Source: Methylocystis sp. B8
GTDB lineage: Bacteria; Pseudomonadota; Alphaproteobacteria; Rhizobiales; Beijerinckiaceae
Direction: 5' to 3'
DNA: 64,000 nt
Assembly (NCBI RefSeq): GCF_005771425.1
Contig: NZ_VBTZ01000003.1
Span: 124,001 to 188,000 of the forward strand
Part shown: in pieces, positions 43,628 through 52,666 of the stretch
How the letters are laid out: every line of letters starts with the position of its first letter
Position numbering within the stretch: the first letter of the stretch is position 1
Position numbers and translations under genes: made by a program
Notes under the pieces: generated by a model
The model's database searches: none
Seen by the model: only the letters and a program-made list of their open reading frames with translations
What the model was told of the DNA's origin: nothing

Positions 43628-44800
43628 ATGGACGTCCACGAGTATCAGGCCAAGGAAATTCTGGCGAGCCACGGCGTCGATATTCCGCCTGGCACGGTCG
43701 CCTTTAGCCCGGATCAGGCGGTCTATGCCGCAACTGAGCTCGGCGGTTCGCATTGGGTCGTGAAGGCGCAGATTCACGCTGGCGCGCGCGGCAAGGCGGG
43801 CGGCGTCAAGCTCTGCCGCACCTATCACGAAGTGCAGCAGGCGGCGCGCGATCTTCTCGGCAAGCGGCTCGTCACCGCACAGACCGGACCAGAGGGCAAG
43901 CCGGTGCAGCGCGTCTATGTCGAAGTCGCGGATCCTTTCGAGCGCGAGATTTATCTGGGCTACGTTCTCGACCGCAAATTGGAGCGCGTGCGCGTCATCG
44001 CTTCGAAACATGGCGGCATGGAGATCGAGGAGATCGCGAAGAATACGCCCGATGAACTTCTCCAGGTGATCGTCGAGCCGGCCGTCGGCCTGCAGCAGTT
44101 TCAGGCGCGCGAACTCGCCTTTCAGCTTGGATTGAACATCAAGCAGGTCTCGCGCGCGGTGAAGACGATCATGGGCGCCTATCGCGCCTTCCGCGACAAT
44201 GACGCGACCATGCTCGAGATCAATCCGCTTGTCGTTACCAAAGACGACAAGGTGTTGGCGCTCGACGCGAAAATGTCTTTCGACGACAACGCTCTGTTCC
44301 GCCGACGCAACGTCGTCGACATGAATGACCCTTCGCAAAGCGATCCGCGCGAGGCGCAGGCGGCTGAACACAGCCTCAACTACATCGGCCTCGATGGCGA
44401 AATCGGCTGCATCGTCAACGGCGCCGGGCTCGCCATGGCGACGATGGACATGATCAAGCACGCTGGCGGCAATCCGGCGAACTTCCTCGACGTGGGCGGC
44501 GGCGCTTCGCCGGAGCGTGTCGCGACAGCCTTCCGCCTCGTGCTTTCGGATCGGCGCGTGAAAGTCGTGCTCGTCAACATTTTCGCCGGCATCAATCGAT
44601 GCGACTGGGTCGCCCAGGGCGTCGTCGACGCGGTGCGCGCCGAAAAGATCGAGGGCGTGCCGCTGGTTGTGCGTCTCGCCGGCACCAATGTCGAAGCGGG
44701 CAAGAAGATCATCACCGAGAGCGGCATTCCGATCATCCAGGCCGATACGCTCGCCGAAGCCGCAGATAAGGCCGTCGCCGCCTATAAGGGCGCGAAGTAA
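43628..44800 (+). CDS. mtkA: Malate--CoA ligase, beta subunit
   Basis: With MtkB forms malyl-CoA from malate, CoA and ATP. 390 residues, an ATP-grasp protein of the succinyl-CoA synthetase beta family: [17 protein letters not shown] start, [42 protein letters not shown], and FVNIFAG-like [12 protein letters not shown]. Motifs cannot separate malate from succinate use; the position next to fch, ppc and mcl decides for malate. 17 bases from mtkB. Confidence 0.95.
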   Translation: MDVHEYQAKEILASHGVDIPPGTVAFSPDQAVYAATELGGSHWVVKAQIHAGARGKAGGVKLCRTYHEVQQAARDLLGKRLVTAQTGPEGKPVQRVYVEVADPFEREIYLGYVLDRKLERVRVIASKHGGMEIEEIAKNTPDELLQVIVEPAVGLQQFQARELAFQLGLNIKQVSRAVKTIMGAYRAFRDNDATMLEINPLVVTKDDKVLALDAKMSFDDNALFRRRNVVDMNDPSQSDPREAQAAEHSLNYIGLDGEIGCIVNGAGLAMATMDMIKHAGGNPANFLDVGGGASPERVATAFRLVLSDRRVKVVLVNIFAGINRCDWVAQGVVDAVRAEKIEGVPLVVRLAGTNVEAGKKIITESGIPIIQADTLAEAADKAVAAYKGAK

Positions 44801-44817
44801 GCGCCGGAGAACGACCC

Positions 44818-45705
44818 ATGAGCATTCTCATTGACGAAAAGACGCCGATCCTCGTCCAAGGCATCACCGGCGACAAGGGCAGCTTTCACACGAAAGAGAT
44901 GCTCGACTATGGCAGTAATGTCGTGGCCGGCGTCACGCCCGGAAAGGGCGGCAAGACTCATCACGGCGTGCCGGTGTTCAACACCGTGCGCGAAGCGGTG
45001 CGCGAAACCGGCGCGCAAGCGTCGATCACCTTCGTTGCGCCGGCCTTTTGCGCCGACGCGATTATGGAGGCCGCCGACTCCGGCGTCCGCCTGATCTGCT
45101 CGATCACGGACGGCATTCCGGCGCAGGACATGATGCGCGTGAAGCGCTACTTCCTGCGCTTCCCGAAGGATCGCCGGCCGATGATGGTCGGCCCGAACTG
45201 CGCCGGCATTATTTCGCCGGGCAAGGCGATGCTCGGCATCATGCCGGGCCACATTTACAAGCAGGGCTCGGTGGGGTTGATCTCGCGCTCCGGCACGCTT
45301 GGCTATGAAGCAGCGTCGCAGTTGAAGGCGCTTGGCCTCGGCATATCGACCTCCGTCGGCATCGGCGGCGATCCGATCAATGGCTCATCCTTCCTCGATC
45401 ATCTCGTGCTCTTTGACAAAGATCCCGAGACCAAGGCGGTGCTCATCATCGGCGAGATCGGCGGTCCGCAGGAGGCGGAGGCCTCCGCCTGGATCAAGGA
45501 GAATTTCTCCAAACCGGTGATCGGCTTCGTCGCCGGCCTTACGGCGCCCAAGGGCCGCCGCATGGGCCATGCCGGCGCGATCATTTCAGCGTCCGGCGAC
45601 AGCGCCGCTGAGAAAACTGAGATCATGAAGTCTTATGGGCTCACCGTTGCGCCGAGCCCGGCCGAATTCGGATCGACCGTCGCCAAAGTATTGCAGAGCG
45701 CCTGA
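44818..45705 (+). CDS. mtkB: Malate--CoA ligase, alpha subunit
   Basis: 295 residues, SCS-alpha fold: CoA-binding N-terminal VQGITGDKGSFHTKEMLDYG, PNCAGIISPGKAMLGIMPGH, and the phospho-accepting His in RRMGHAGAIIS (His251). Partner of mtkA and immediately upstream of ppc. Malyl-CoA made here is split by the Mcl encoded further down. Confidence 0.95.
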   Translation: MSILIDEKTPILVQGITGDKGSFHTKEMLDYGSNVVAGVTPGKGGKTHHGVPVFNTVREAVRETGAQASITFVAPAFCADAIMEAADSGVRLICSITDGIPAQDMMRVKRYFLRFPKDRRPMMVGPNCAGIISPGKAMLGIMPGHIYKQGSVGLISRSGTLGYEAASQLKALGLGISTSVGIGGDPINGSSFLDHLVLFDKDPETKAVLIIGEIGGPQEAEASAWIKENFSKPVIGFVAGLTAPKGRRMGHAGAIISASGDSAAEKTEIMKSYGLTVAPSPAEFGSTVAKVLQSA

Positions 45706-45784
45706 GGATACAGCGGCGCTGCCGCCGTTCGCATGTGCGAAGCCGTCCTTCCCGGATGGTTTCGTGAGCTCCTAAGGAGTTTCG

Positions 45785-48538
45785 ATGACCGCCGAGACCC
45801 AGACATTGAGGAGCCTGTCTTCGACCGGCCTGCCTTCTGCTTACGCGACTCGGTCGGTCACCGAAGCGTCCGCATTTCTGCGCGAACAATTGCTCACGGT
45901 CATTCGCCGCCACACGCCAGACATCGAGGCGGTCGTGCGCGACTCGAAAGCTGGCGCAGGCTTGGAGCCGCGCCAGATGGCGCGCGCGCTTCAGGCGCAG
46001 GGCATTCTGTTTCAGCTCGTCTCCATCGCGGAGCAGGCATATGCGATGCGCCGGCGCCGGCGACTCGAGCGTGAGAAAGGCCATGACAAGCTGCTCGGCA
46101 CCTTCGACTATGTATTGTCGAGCGCCGCGGCCACGGCGGTCCCTGCCGATGAAATCCGCGCCCAACTGCACACGCTGCGAATCCGCCCGGTCATCACCGC
46201 GCATCCGACGGAAGCGAAGCGCGTTTCGATCCTAGAGAAATATCGTCGCATCTATCTGCTGCTGCGCGAACTCGAATCGACTCGTTGGACGGACCGTGAG
46301 CGTGAAGCGCTGGTGAAGTCGATCTATGATCAGATCGAACTTTTGTGGCTTACCGGCGAATTGCACCTCGAAAAACCCACTGTTGATCAAGAAGTCGCCT
46401 GGGGTCAGCACTTCTTTCACGAGAGCCTTTTCGATCTCGCGCCGGAGCTGCTGTCGTCCTGCGAACGCGCGCTACGACGCCACTATCCCAACGAAACTTT
46501 TGAGGTTGCGCCCTTCTTCCAGTTTGGCTCATGGATCGGGGGCGACCGCGACGGCAATCCTTTCGTGACGAATGACGTCACGCGCCGTACGATGCGCGAA
46601 AATGCATCGGCGAGCCTGAATTATTATCGAACGCGCTTCGTCGATCTCGCGCGTATGTTGTCGATCAGCCAGCGCGCGGCCGACATTCCTCAGTCTTTCC
46701 GGGAGGAATTGGCTGAACGCCTCGCGGCTTTGCCGGACAGCGCCGCGATCGAAGCGCGCAATCAGAATGAACCCTACCGCCAGTTCGTCACGACAATCCT
46801 GCGCAAGCTCGATCAGACATTGCGCGCGGTGAACGGCGAGCCGACGACGGGTCAACGTTATGGGAGCGCCGACGAACTCATCGCCGATTTGCTCGTGCTC
46901 GAAAAAGCGCTCGTTGAAGCCAAGAGCGGCGCGCTCGCGACGGATCTCGTGCGTCCGCTGCGCCGCGCCGTGGAAATCTTCCGCTTCAGCACGGTGCGCC
47001 TCGACATCCGCCAGAATACGACGCGCACGACTCAGGCGCTCGAAGAATTGTGGCGCGTCAAGACCGGCGGCGAGACGTTGCCAGACATCGATTCTCCGGA
47101 ATGGCGTGAATGGTTGCTCGCCGAGCTTGCAAAGCCGCGCGTGGCGCCTATTCCGCGCGACAAGCTTTCCGCGGATACGCGCGACGTCATCGAGATGTTC
47201 GAAGTCGTCGCCGAGATGCGGGCGCAACTTGATCGAGAAGCCTTCGGCGGATTCATTTTGTCGATGACGCGCTCGGCGGTCGACGTCCTTGGCGTGTATC
47301 TCCTCGCCAAGGAGGCCGGACTTTTTCTCGACGAACCCGGCATTGAGATCCTGACGCTGCCGATCGTGCCGCTATTCGAGACGATCGGCGACCTGCGCGC
47401 CGCCCCGGCGATCATGCGCGATCTTTTGCAGGTTCCAGTCGTGCGCCGTTCGACACGCTGGCAGGGCAATCTGCAAGAGGTGATGATCGGCTATTCGGAC
47501 TCGAATAAGGACGGCGGTTTTCTGTCGTCGAACTGGGAGCTGTTCAAGGCGCAGGCGCGTCTTGCTCAGGTCGGACGCGAGCATGGCGTCGCCATCGCCT
47601 TCTTTCATGGACGCGGCGGCTCGGTTTCGCGCGGTGGCGCGCCGACTGGCCACGCCATCGCGGCGCAGCCGGCGGGCTCCATCCGCGGTCGCTTCCGCGT
47701 CACTGAACAGGGCGAGGTCGTCTCGTTCAAATACGCCAATCGCGGAACGGCGGCCTATCAGATGGAGCTTTTGGCGTCGTCCGTATTCCAGCATGCGCTG
47801 AAGTCCGAGCGCGAGGAAGCGCTGGCGCCGCACGCGGAATTCGACGAGGCCCTCGAGGAGATTTCCGGCGCCTCATTCGCGGCCTACGCGAAATTCGTCG
47901 GCGATCCAGATCTCGTCGCCTATTTCCAGGCCGCGAGCCCGCTTGAAGAAATTTCGCTGCTTAATATCGGTTCGCGGCCGGCGCGACGCTTCGGCGCAAA
48001 AAGCCTCGCGGATTTACGGGCGATCCCCTGGGTCTTCGCCTGGGCGCAGAACCGTCACTCAATCACTGGCTGGTACGGCGTCGGCTCTGGATTGAAGAAT
48101 TTCATCGACGTACGCGGCGACCGCGGTCTCGAGCTGTTGCGTCGGATGTTCGAAGATTCGCGGATGTTCCGGCTCATTATCGACGAAGTCGAGAAGACGC
48201 TCGCGCTCGTCGATCTCTCGATCGCCAAGCAATATGCCGGACTTGTCGCTGACGAAGCCGTGCGCACGAAAATCTTCAAGACGATCGAAGAGGAATTCGC
48301 GTTGACGCGCGAGATGGCGCTGCGTGTCACCGGCGGCGAAGAACTGGCTGATCGGTTCAAAGAATATCAGGCGAGGCTTTCGCATCGCCTGCAGACCATC
48401 AACGAGGTCAATCGCGAGCAGGTGGCGCTGCTTCGCCGGTTCCGCGAGGCAAAGGACGAAGCGGAAAAGGAGGCCGTCAAAGTGCCTCTGCTGCTTTCGA
48501 TCAGCTGCGTCGCCGCCGGCCTCGGGGCCACAGGCTAA
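45785..48538 (+). CDS. ppc: Phosphoenolpyruvate carboxylase
   Basis: Fixes bicarbonate onto PEP to give oxaloacetate, the CO2-fixing step of the serine cycle. 917 residues: catalytic His in ITAHPTEAKR near 140, GSWIGGDRDGNPFVT, VMIGYSDSNKDGGFLSS and the glycine loop HGRGGSVSRGGAP near 620. The usual C-terminal QNTG of bacterial PEPC is replaced by an end in LGATG. Between mtkB and mcl, as in other serine-cycle operons, where it is thought to be the acetyl-CoA-independent form. Confidence 0.96.
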   Translation: MTAETQTLRSLSSTGLPSAYATRSVTEASAFLREQLLTVIRRHTPDIEAVVRDSKAGAGLEPRQMARALQAQGILFQLVSIAEQAYAMRRRRRLEREKGHDKLLGTFDYVLSSAAATAVPADEIRAQLHTLRIRPVITAHPTEAKRVSILEKYRRIYLLLRELESTRWTDREREALVKSIYDQIELLWLTGELHLEKPTVDQEVAWGQHFFHESLFDLAPELLSSCERALRRHYPNETFEVAPFFQFGSWIGGDRDGNPFVTNDVTRRTMRENASASLNYYRTRFVDLARMLSISQRAADIPQSFREELAERLAALPDSAAIEARNQNEPYRQFVTTILRKLDQTLRAVNGEPTTGQRYGSADELIADLLVLEKALVEAKSGALATDLVRPLRRAVEIFRFSTVRLDIRQNTTRTTQALEELWRVKTGGETLPDIDSPEWREWLLAELAKPRVAPIPRDKLSADTRDVIEMFEVVAEMRAQLDREAFGGFILSMTRSAVDVLGVYLLAKEAGLFLDEPGIEILTLPIVPLFETIGDLRAAPAIMRDLLQVPVVRRSTRWQGNLQEVMIGYSDSNKDGGFLSSNWELFKAQARLAQVGREHGVAIAFFHGRGGSVSRGGAPTGHAIAAQPAGSIRGRFRVTEQGEVVSFKYANRGTAAYQMELLASSVFQHALKSEREEALAPHAEFDEALEEISGASFAAYAKFVGDPDLVAYFQAASPLEEISLLNIGSRPARRFGAKSLADLRAIPWVFAWAQNRHSITGWYGVGSGLKNFIDVRGDRGLELLRRMFEDSRMFRLIIDEVEKTLALVDLSIAKQYAGLVADEAVRTKIFKTIEEEFALTREMALRVTGGEELADRFKEYQARLSHRLQTINEVNREQVALLRRFREAKDEAEKEAVKVPLLLSISCVAAGLGATG

Positions 48539-48560
48539 TTCAACAGGAAGGGGTAAAGAT

Positions 48561-49535
48561 ATGAGCTTCACATTGATCGAGCAGGCGACGCCGCGTCTCC
48601 ACCGCTCCGAGCTTGCCGTGCCGGGCTCTGCGCCGGGCATGTTCGAAAAGGCCGCGCAGTCAAAGGCCGATCAGATCTTCTTAGATCTTGAAGACGCCGT
48701 CGCCCCCGACGATAAGGAACAGGCGCGCAAGAACATCATCCAGGGCCTCAACGACATCGACTGGGGCAAGAAGGTGATGACTCTGCGCATCAACGGTCTC
48801 GACACGCAGTACTGCTATCGCGACGTCGTCGACGTTCTCGAGAACTGCCCGCGCCTCGACATCGTGCTCATTCCGAAGGTTGGCGTTCCAGCTGACGTCT
48901 ATGCGATCGACATGATGATCACGCAGATCGAGCAGTATAAAAAGCGCACCAAGAGGATCGGCATCGAAATTCTGATCGAGACCGCGCTCGGCATGGCCAA
49001 TGTCGAGGCCATCGCGCAATCGTCCAAGCGCCTCGAGGCTATGTCCTTCGGCGTCGCCGACTATGCGGCGTCGACCCGCGCCCGCACCACCGTTATCGGC
49101 GGCGTCAACCCGGATTATGGCGTGCTCACCGATAAGGACGGCAGCGGCCATCGCGAATATTACTGGGCCGATCAGTGGCATGCGGCGCAGACGCGCATGA
49201 TGGTCGCCTGCCGCGCCTATGGGCTGCGTCCGATCGATGGTCCCTTCGGCGATTTCGGCGATCCGGACGGTTATATCGCCGCCGCCAAGCGCGCTGCGGT
49301 GCTTGGCTATGAGGGCAAGTGGGCGATCCATCCCTCGCAGATCGAGCTCGCCAATCAGGTCTTCACGCCGTCCGACGCCGAGGTGACGAAAGCGCGCCGC
49401 ATTCTCGACGCGATGACCCAGGCCGCCAAGGAAGGCAAGGGCGCGGTCTCGCTCGACGGCCGCTTGATCGACATCGCCTCGATCCGCATGGCCGAGGCGC
49501 TGATCGAGAAGGCCGACGCGATGGCGGCGGCGTAA
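48561..49535 (+). CDS. mcl: Malyl-CoA lyase
   Basis: Cleaves malyl-CoA to glyoxylate and acetyl-CoA. 324 residues, CitE-like TIM barrel: RSELAVPGSAPGMFEKA at the N-terminus, DLEDAVAPDDK with the acidic metal ligand, IEILIETALGMANVEAIA, FGVADYAAST and GKWAIHPSQI. Start 48561 is after GGAAGGGG. A hairpin follows its stop (49552-49595), so gck may be partly uncoupled. Confidence 0.96.
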   Translation: MSFTLIEQATPRLHRSELAVPGSAPGMFEKAAQSKADQIFLDLEDAVAPDDKEQARKNIIQGLNDIDWGKKVMTLRINGLDTQYCYRDVVDVLENCPRLDIVLIPKVGVPADVYAIDMMITQIEQYKKRTKRIGIEILIETALGMANVEAIAQSSKRLEAMSFGVADYAASTRARTTVIGGVNPDYGVLTDKDGSGHREYYWADQWHAAQTRMMVACRAYGLRPIDGPFGDFGDPDGYIAAAKRAAVLGYEGKWAIHPSQIELANQVFTPSDAEVTKARRILDAMTQAAKEGKGAVSLDGRLIDIASIRMAEALIEKADAMAAA

Positions 49536-49551
49536 GGCGGCGCTTTCGCAA

Positions 49552-49595
49552 AAGGGGCGGAGAGGGGCCAGGCCATTTTGGCGTGGCCGCCCCTT
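49552..49595. terminator. Hairpin after mcl, possible partial terminator
   Basis: AAGGGGCGG (49552-49560) pairs with CCGCCCCTT (49587-49595) with further internal GGCCA/TGGCC pairing. No strong T-run follows on the plus strand, so read-through into gck is plausible. Confidence 0.55.
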
Positions 49596-49661
49596 CGCAC
49601 TGCGCAATAGCGGCTTTCTTGAAGCTTCACTCATCCTCTTCCCGCACGCGGGGAGAGACGG

Positions 49662-50972
49662 ATGGCGCCTCCATTAGCCCAATTCGGAAATTCAAAAATG
49701 TCTGACGACGCCCGCCAGCTCTTGCGCGCCATGTTTGACGCCGCCGTCGGCGCCGCGTCGCCTGCAGTGTGCCTGCCGCCGCATCTTGCGAAGATCGCGC
49801 CGCCGAAGGGCCGCACGATCGTCGTCGGCGCCGGCAAGGCGGCGGCCTCCATGGCGGCTGCGGTCGAAGCGCATTGGAGCGGCCCGCTCGAAGGGCTTGT
49901 CGTCACGCGCTATGAGCACGGCGCGCCGACGAAATACATCGAGGTCATCGAAGCTTCGCATCCTGTGCCGGACGCCGCTGGACGCGAAGCGGCGAAGCGC
50001 ATTTTGCAGAGAGTGCAGGGGCTTTCCGAAGACGACCTCATTCTTGCGCTGATCTCTGGCGGCGGCTCGGCGCTGATGGCGTTGCCGGCCGAGGGCGTGA
50101 CGCTTGAAGAAAAGCAGGCGGTGAACAAGGCGCTGTTGAGGAGCGGCGCAAACATCTCCGAGATGAATTGCGTGCGCAAGCATCTCTCGGCCATCAAGGG
50201 CGGGCGTCTAGCCCGCGCGGCGGCGCCGGCGCGCGTCGTGGCATTGATGATTTCCGACGTGCCGAATGATGATCTCTCGGTGATCGCCTCCGGCCCGACG
50301 GTTCCAGATCGGACGACGCGCGAAGACGCGCTGGCCGTGATCGCGAAATATAAGATCGACGCGTCGGCGGCGGTGCTCGCGCATCTGCAAAAGAGCGAAT
50401 GCGAAACGCCGAAGCCCGGCGACGCCATTTTCAACAAGGTTCAGAACATTCTCATCGCCACGCCGCAGGGTTCGCTCGATGCGGCTGCGGCTGTCGCGAA
50501 GGCGGCGGGATTTACGCCCTGCATTCTCGGCGATCTTGAAGGCGAGTCGCGCGATGTGGCGCTCGTGCATGCCGGCATAGCGAAGCAGATCGCTATCCAT
50601 GGCCAGCCCTTCCAGCCGCCCGTCGCAATCGTTTCCGGCGGCGAGACGACCGTCACCGTGCGCGGCAAGGGGCGCGGCGGACGCGACGCCGAGTTTTTGC
50701 TGGGGCTGACGCTCGCGCTCGAAGGTTTTGGCGGCATATCGGCGATCGCCTGTGACACCGACGGCATCGACGGCAGCGAAGATAATGCCGGCGCGATCAT
50801 GACGGCAGATTCGTTCGAGCGCGCGAAGAAGTCAGGCGTCGATCTAAAAGCTCTCTTCGCCAACAACGACGCCTACACCGCGTTCGAGAAGCTCGGCGAT
50901 CTCGTCGTGACCAAGCCGACGCGCACAAACGTCAATGACTTCCGCGCGATACTTGTGCCGAAGCGGGTATAA
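49662..50972 (+). CDS. gck: Glycerate 2-kinase (MOFRL family)
   Basis: Phosphorylates glycerate to 2-phosphoglycerate, feeding PEP. 436 residues of the GckA/TtuD type: IVVGAGKAAASMAAAVE, SHPVPDAAG, LISGGGSALMALP, and C-terminal VSGGETTVTVRGKGRGGRDAEF and DTDGIDGSEDNAGA. A start at 49662 has GGGGAG ahead; 49698 is an alternative. It closes the serine-cycle set, which in Methylorubrum is split over more loci. Confidence 0.94.
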   Translation: MAPPLAQFGNSKMSDDARQLLRAMFDAAVGAASPAVCLPPHLAKIAPPKGRTIVVGAGKAAASMAAAVEAHWSGPLEGLVVTRYEHGAPTKYIEVIEASHPVPDAAGREAAKRILQRVQGLSEDDLILALISGGGSALMALPAEGVTLEEKQAVNKALLRSGANISEMNCVRKHLSAIKGGRLARAAAPARVVALMISDVPNDDLSVIASGPTVPDRTTREDALAVIAKYKIDASAAVLAHLQKSECETPKPGDAIFNKVQNILIATPQGSLDAAAAVAKAAGFTPCILGDLEGESRDVALVHAGIAKQIAIHGQPFQPPVAIVSGGETTVTVRGKGRGGRDAEFLLGLTLALEGFGGISAIACDTDGIDGSEDNAGAIMTADSFERAKKSGVDLKALFANNDAYTAFEKLGDLVVTKPTRTNVNDFRAILVPKRV

Positions 50973-51080
50973 ATCGTCTCGGGCAAAGCCCTTGGATCGT
51001 CGCGCGCAGCTTGTTAAACTGATACAAGAGCGGCGTGACAAGCTTGGCTTGCGGCGCATCCTTTCCCATTTTGGAAGACC

Positions 51081-51932
51081 ATGAACAAGCCTGTGAGCCC
51101 GGAGCCTTTCGATTCGCGCGGCGCGGCGGCGATGTTTGAACGCTATCGTCGCGACGATTCGCCCAAGCCGAAGCAGTGGAACGACACGCTTGACCTTATT
51201 CTTGCGCATCGCTCGCACCGGAATTTCCTGCGTGAGCCGCTGCCCGAGGGCGCGTTGGAGATCATCGTGGCCGCCGCGCAGTCGGCGTCGACATCGTCAA
51301 ATCTGCAAGTCTGGAGCGTCGTCGCCGTTCAGGATGAGGCGCGCAAGACGCGTCTCGCCGATCTCGCCGGCGGTCAGAAACACATCCATAACGCGCCGCT
51401 ATTTCTCGTCTGGCTGTGCGATCTTGCACGGCTCGAGAATCTTGGGCGCGACAAGGGTCGCGATGCGGCAGGATTATCTTACTTCGAAATGTTCCTGACC
51501 GGCGTCGTCGACGCCGCGCTCGCCGCGCAGAACGCCGTCACCGCGCTCGAATCGATTGGTCTGGGCTGCTGCTATATCGGCGCAATGCGCAACAAACCGG
51601 AAGAGGTCGCCAAGGAATTAAACTTGCCGCCGAACGTCTTCGCCGTTTTTGGCATGGCGATCGGCGTTCCCGATCCCGCCGCCAACGCGGCCGTCAAACC
51701 TCGCCTCGGACAAGGCGCCGTGCTTCATCGCGAGCAGTATGAAGGGGGCGAAACGCAGCGCGAGGCGATCGAAACGCTCGATGCGAAGTTCAAGGAATTC
51801 CAGAAGGAGCAGGGGCTCCCTGATCAAGGCTGGATTCGCCAGGCGCTATCGCGCGTGCGTGGCCCTGAAGCGTTGAGCGGACGCGACCGCATCCGCGAAG
51901 CGCTCATCGCGTTGGGCTTCGGCCTCAAGTAA
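51081..51932 (+). CDS. Nitroreductase family FMN oxidoreductase
   Basis: 283 residues, NfsA/FRP-like flavoprotein: LAHRSHRNFLREPLPEGALE with the FMN-phosphate Arg and Ser, AAAQSASTSSNLQVWSVVAV, the hydrophobic core AQNAVTALESIGLGCCYIGA, and the C-terminal arm from about 225 that distinguishes NfsA-like enzymes. NADPH-dependent reduction of nitro or quinone compounds is the family role; native substrate unknown. It lies 108 bases after gck on the same strand. Confidence 0.86.
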   Translation: MNKPVSPEPFDSRGAAAMFERYRRDDSPKPKQWNDTLDLILAHRSHRNFLREPLPEGALEIIVAAAQSASTSSNLQVWSVVAVQDEARKTRLADLAGGQKHIHNAPLFLVWLCDLARLENLGRDKGRDAAGLSYFEMFLTGVVDAALAAQNAVTALESIGLGCCYIGAMRNKPEEVAKELNLPPNVFAVFGMAIGVPDPAANAAVKPRLGQGAVLHREQYEGGETQREAIETLDAKFKEFQKEQGLPDQGWIRQALSRVRGPEALSGRDRIREALIALGFGLK

Positions 51933-51955
51933 TCAATGAGATGAAGGCTAGGGTC

Positions 51956-52663
51956 ATGGACGCGCAAGTGACGAACGCGTACTCAGGCGAAATTTTTGAT
52001 CTTTGGGACACCTATAAGAAAGTCGTCGTCAAAGATTTCATGTTTCACGCCGCGCTCAGCCAAGAGGTCGAGCGCGTCTTGCGCGCCCGCTTCCAGGGCG
52101 GCGACTTTTCCCTGCTCGATCTCGGTTGCGGAGATGCGCATGTCTTTGCGCCGATCCTGCGCCGCATCCCTCCAGCAAGCTACAAAGGCGTCGACCTTTC
52201 AGACACCGCGCTCGGCCTCGCCGCAGAGAATTTGCAGTCTCTACCGTGTCCGGTGCAGCTCGCGCATAGCGACATTCTGTCGGCTCTTTCCGACGGGGCT
52301 ACTTACGACGTGATACACAGCAGTTTCGTTCTGCATCACCTTGCGACCGAGGACAAAGCGGAGTTCTTCCGCCGCGCATCTCGAGCGCTCGCGCCTGGCG
52401 GCTTGCTCTTGCTGGTCGATACGATGCGTCAGGAAGACGAAACACGTGGGGACTATTTGAAGCATTATTTCGATTGGATTGAGAAGGACTGGGCCGGACT
52501 TTCGCGCGCCGAGAAGGATGCGATCTTCGAGCATATTTCAACCAGCGACTACCCGGAGCCATTGTCGCTCCTGGAACAACAGGCGCGGGCGGCGGGTCTT
52601 AAGCGCTTGCCGGGCGATGTCCCGCATCGCTGGCACCATCTCATGCGCTTCGAGCGAGCTTAG
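51956..52663 (+). CDS. Class I SAM-dependent methyltransferase
   Basis: 235 residues from the ATG at 51956 (GAAGG ahead; an earlier in-frame ATG at 51941 lacks a ribosome-binding site). SAM motif I LLDLGCGDAHVF near residue 58, GVDLSDTALGLA, VIHSSFVLHHL and a motif-III-like LAPGGLLLLVDTM. A UbiE/methyltransferase-12-like layout. Preceded by the nitroreductase and followed 3 bases later by an MFS gene with a GTG start, so likely co-transcribed. Substrate not recognisable. Confidence 0.84.
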   Translation: MDAQVTNAYSGEIFDLWDTYKKVVVKDFMFHAALSQEVERVLRARFQGGDFSLLDLGCGDAHVFAPILRRIPPASYKGVDLSDTALGLAAENLQSLPCPVQLAHSDILSALSDGATYDVIHSSFVLHHLATEDKAEFFRRASRALAPGGLLLLVDTMRQEDETRGDYLKHYFDWIEKDWAGLSRAEKDAIFEHISTSDYPEPLSLLEQQARAAGLKRLPGDVPHRWHHLMRFERA

Positions 52664-52666
52664 CCG

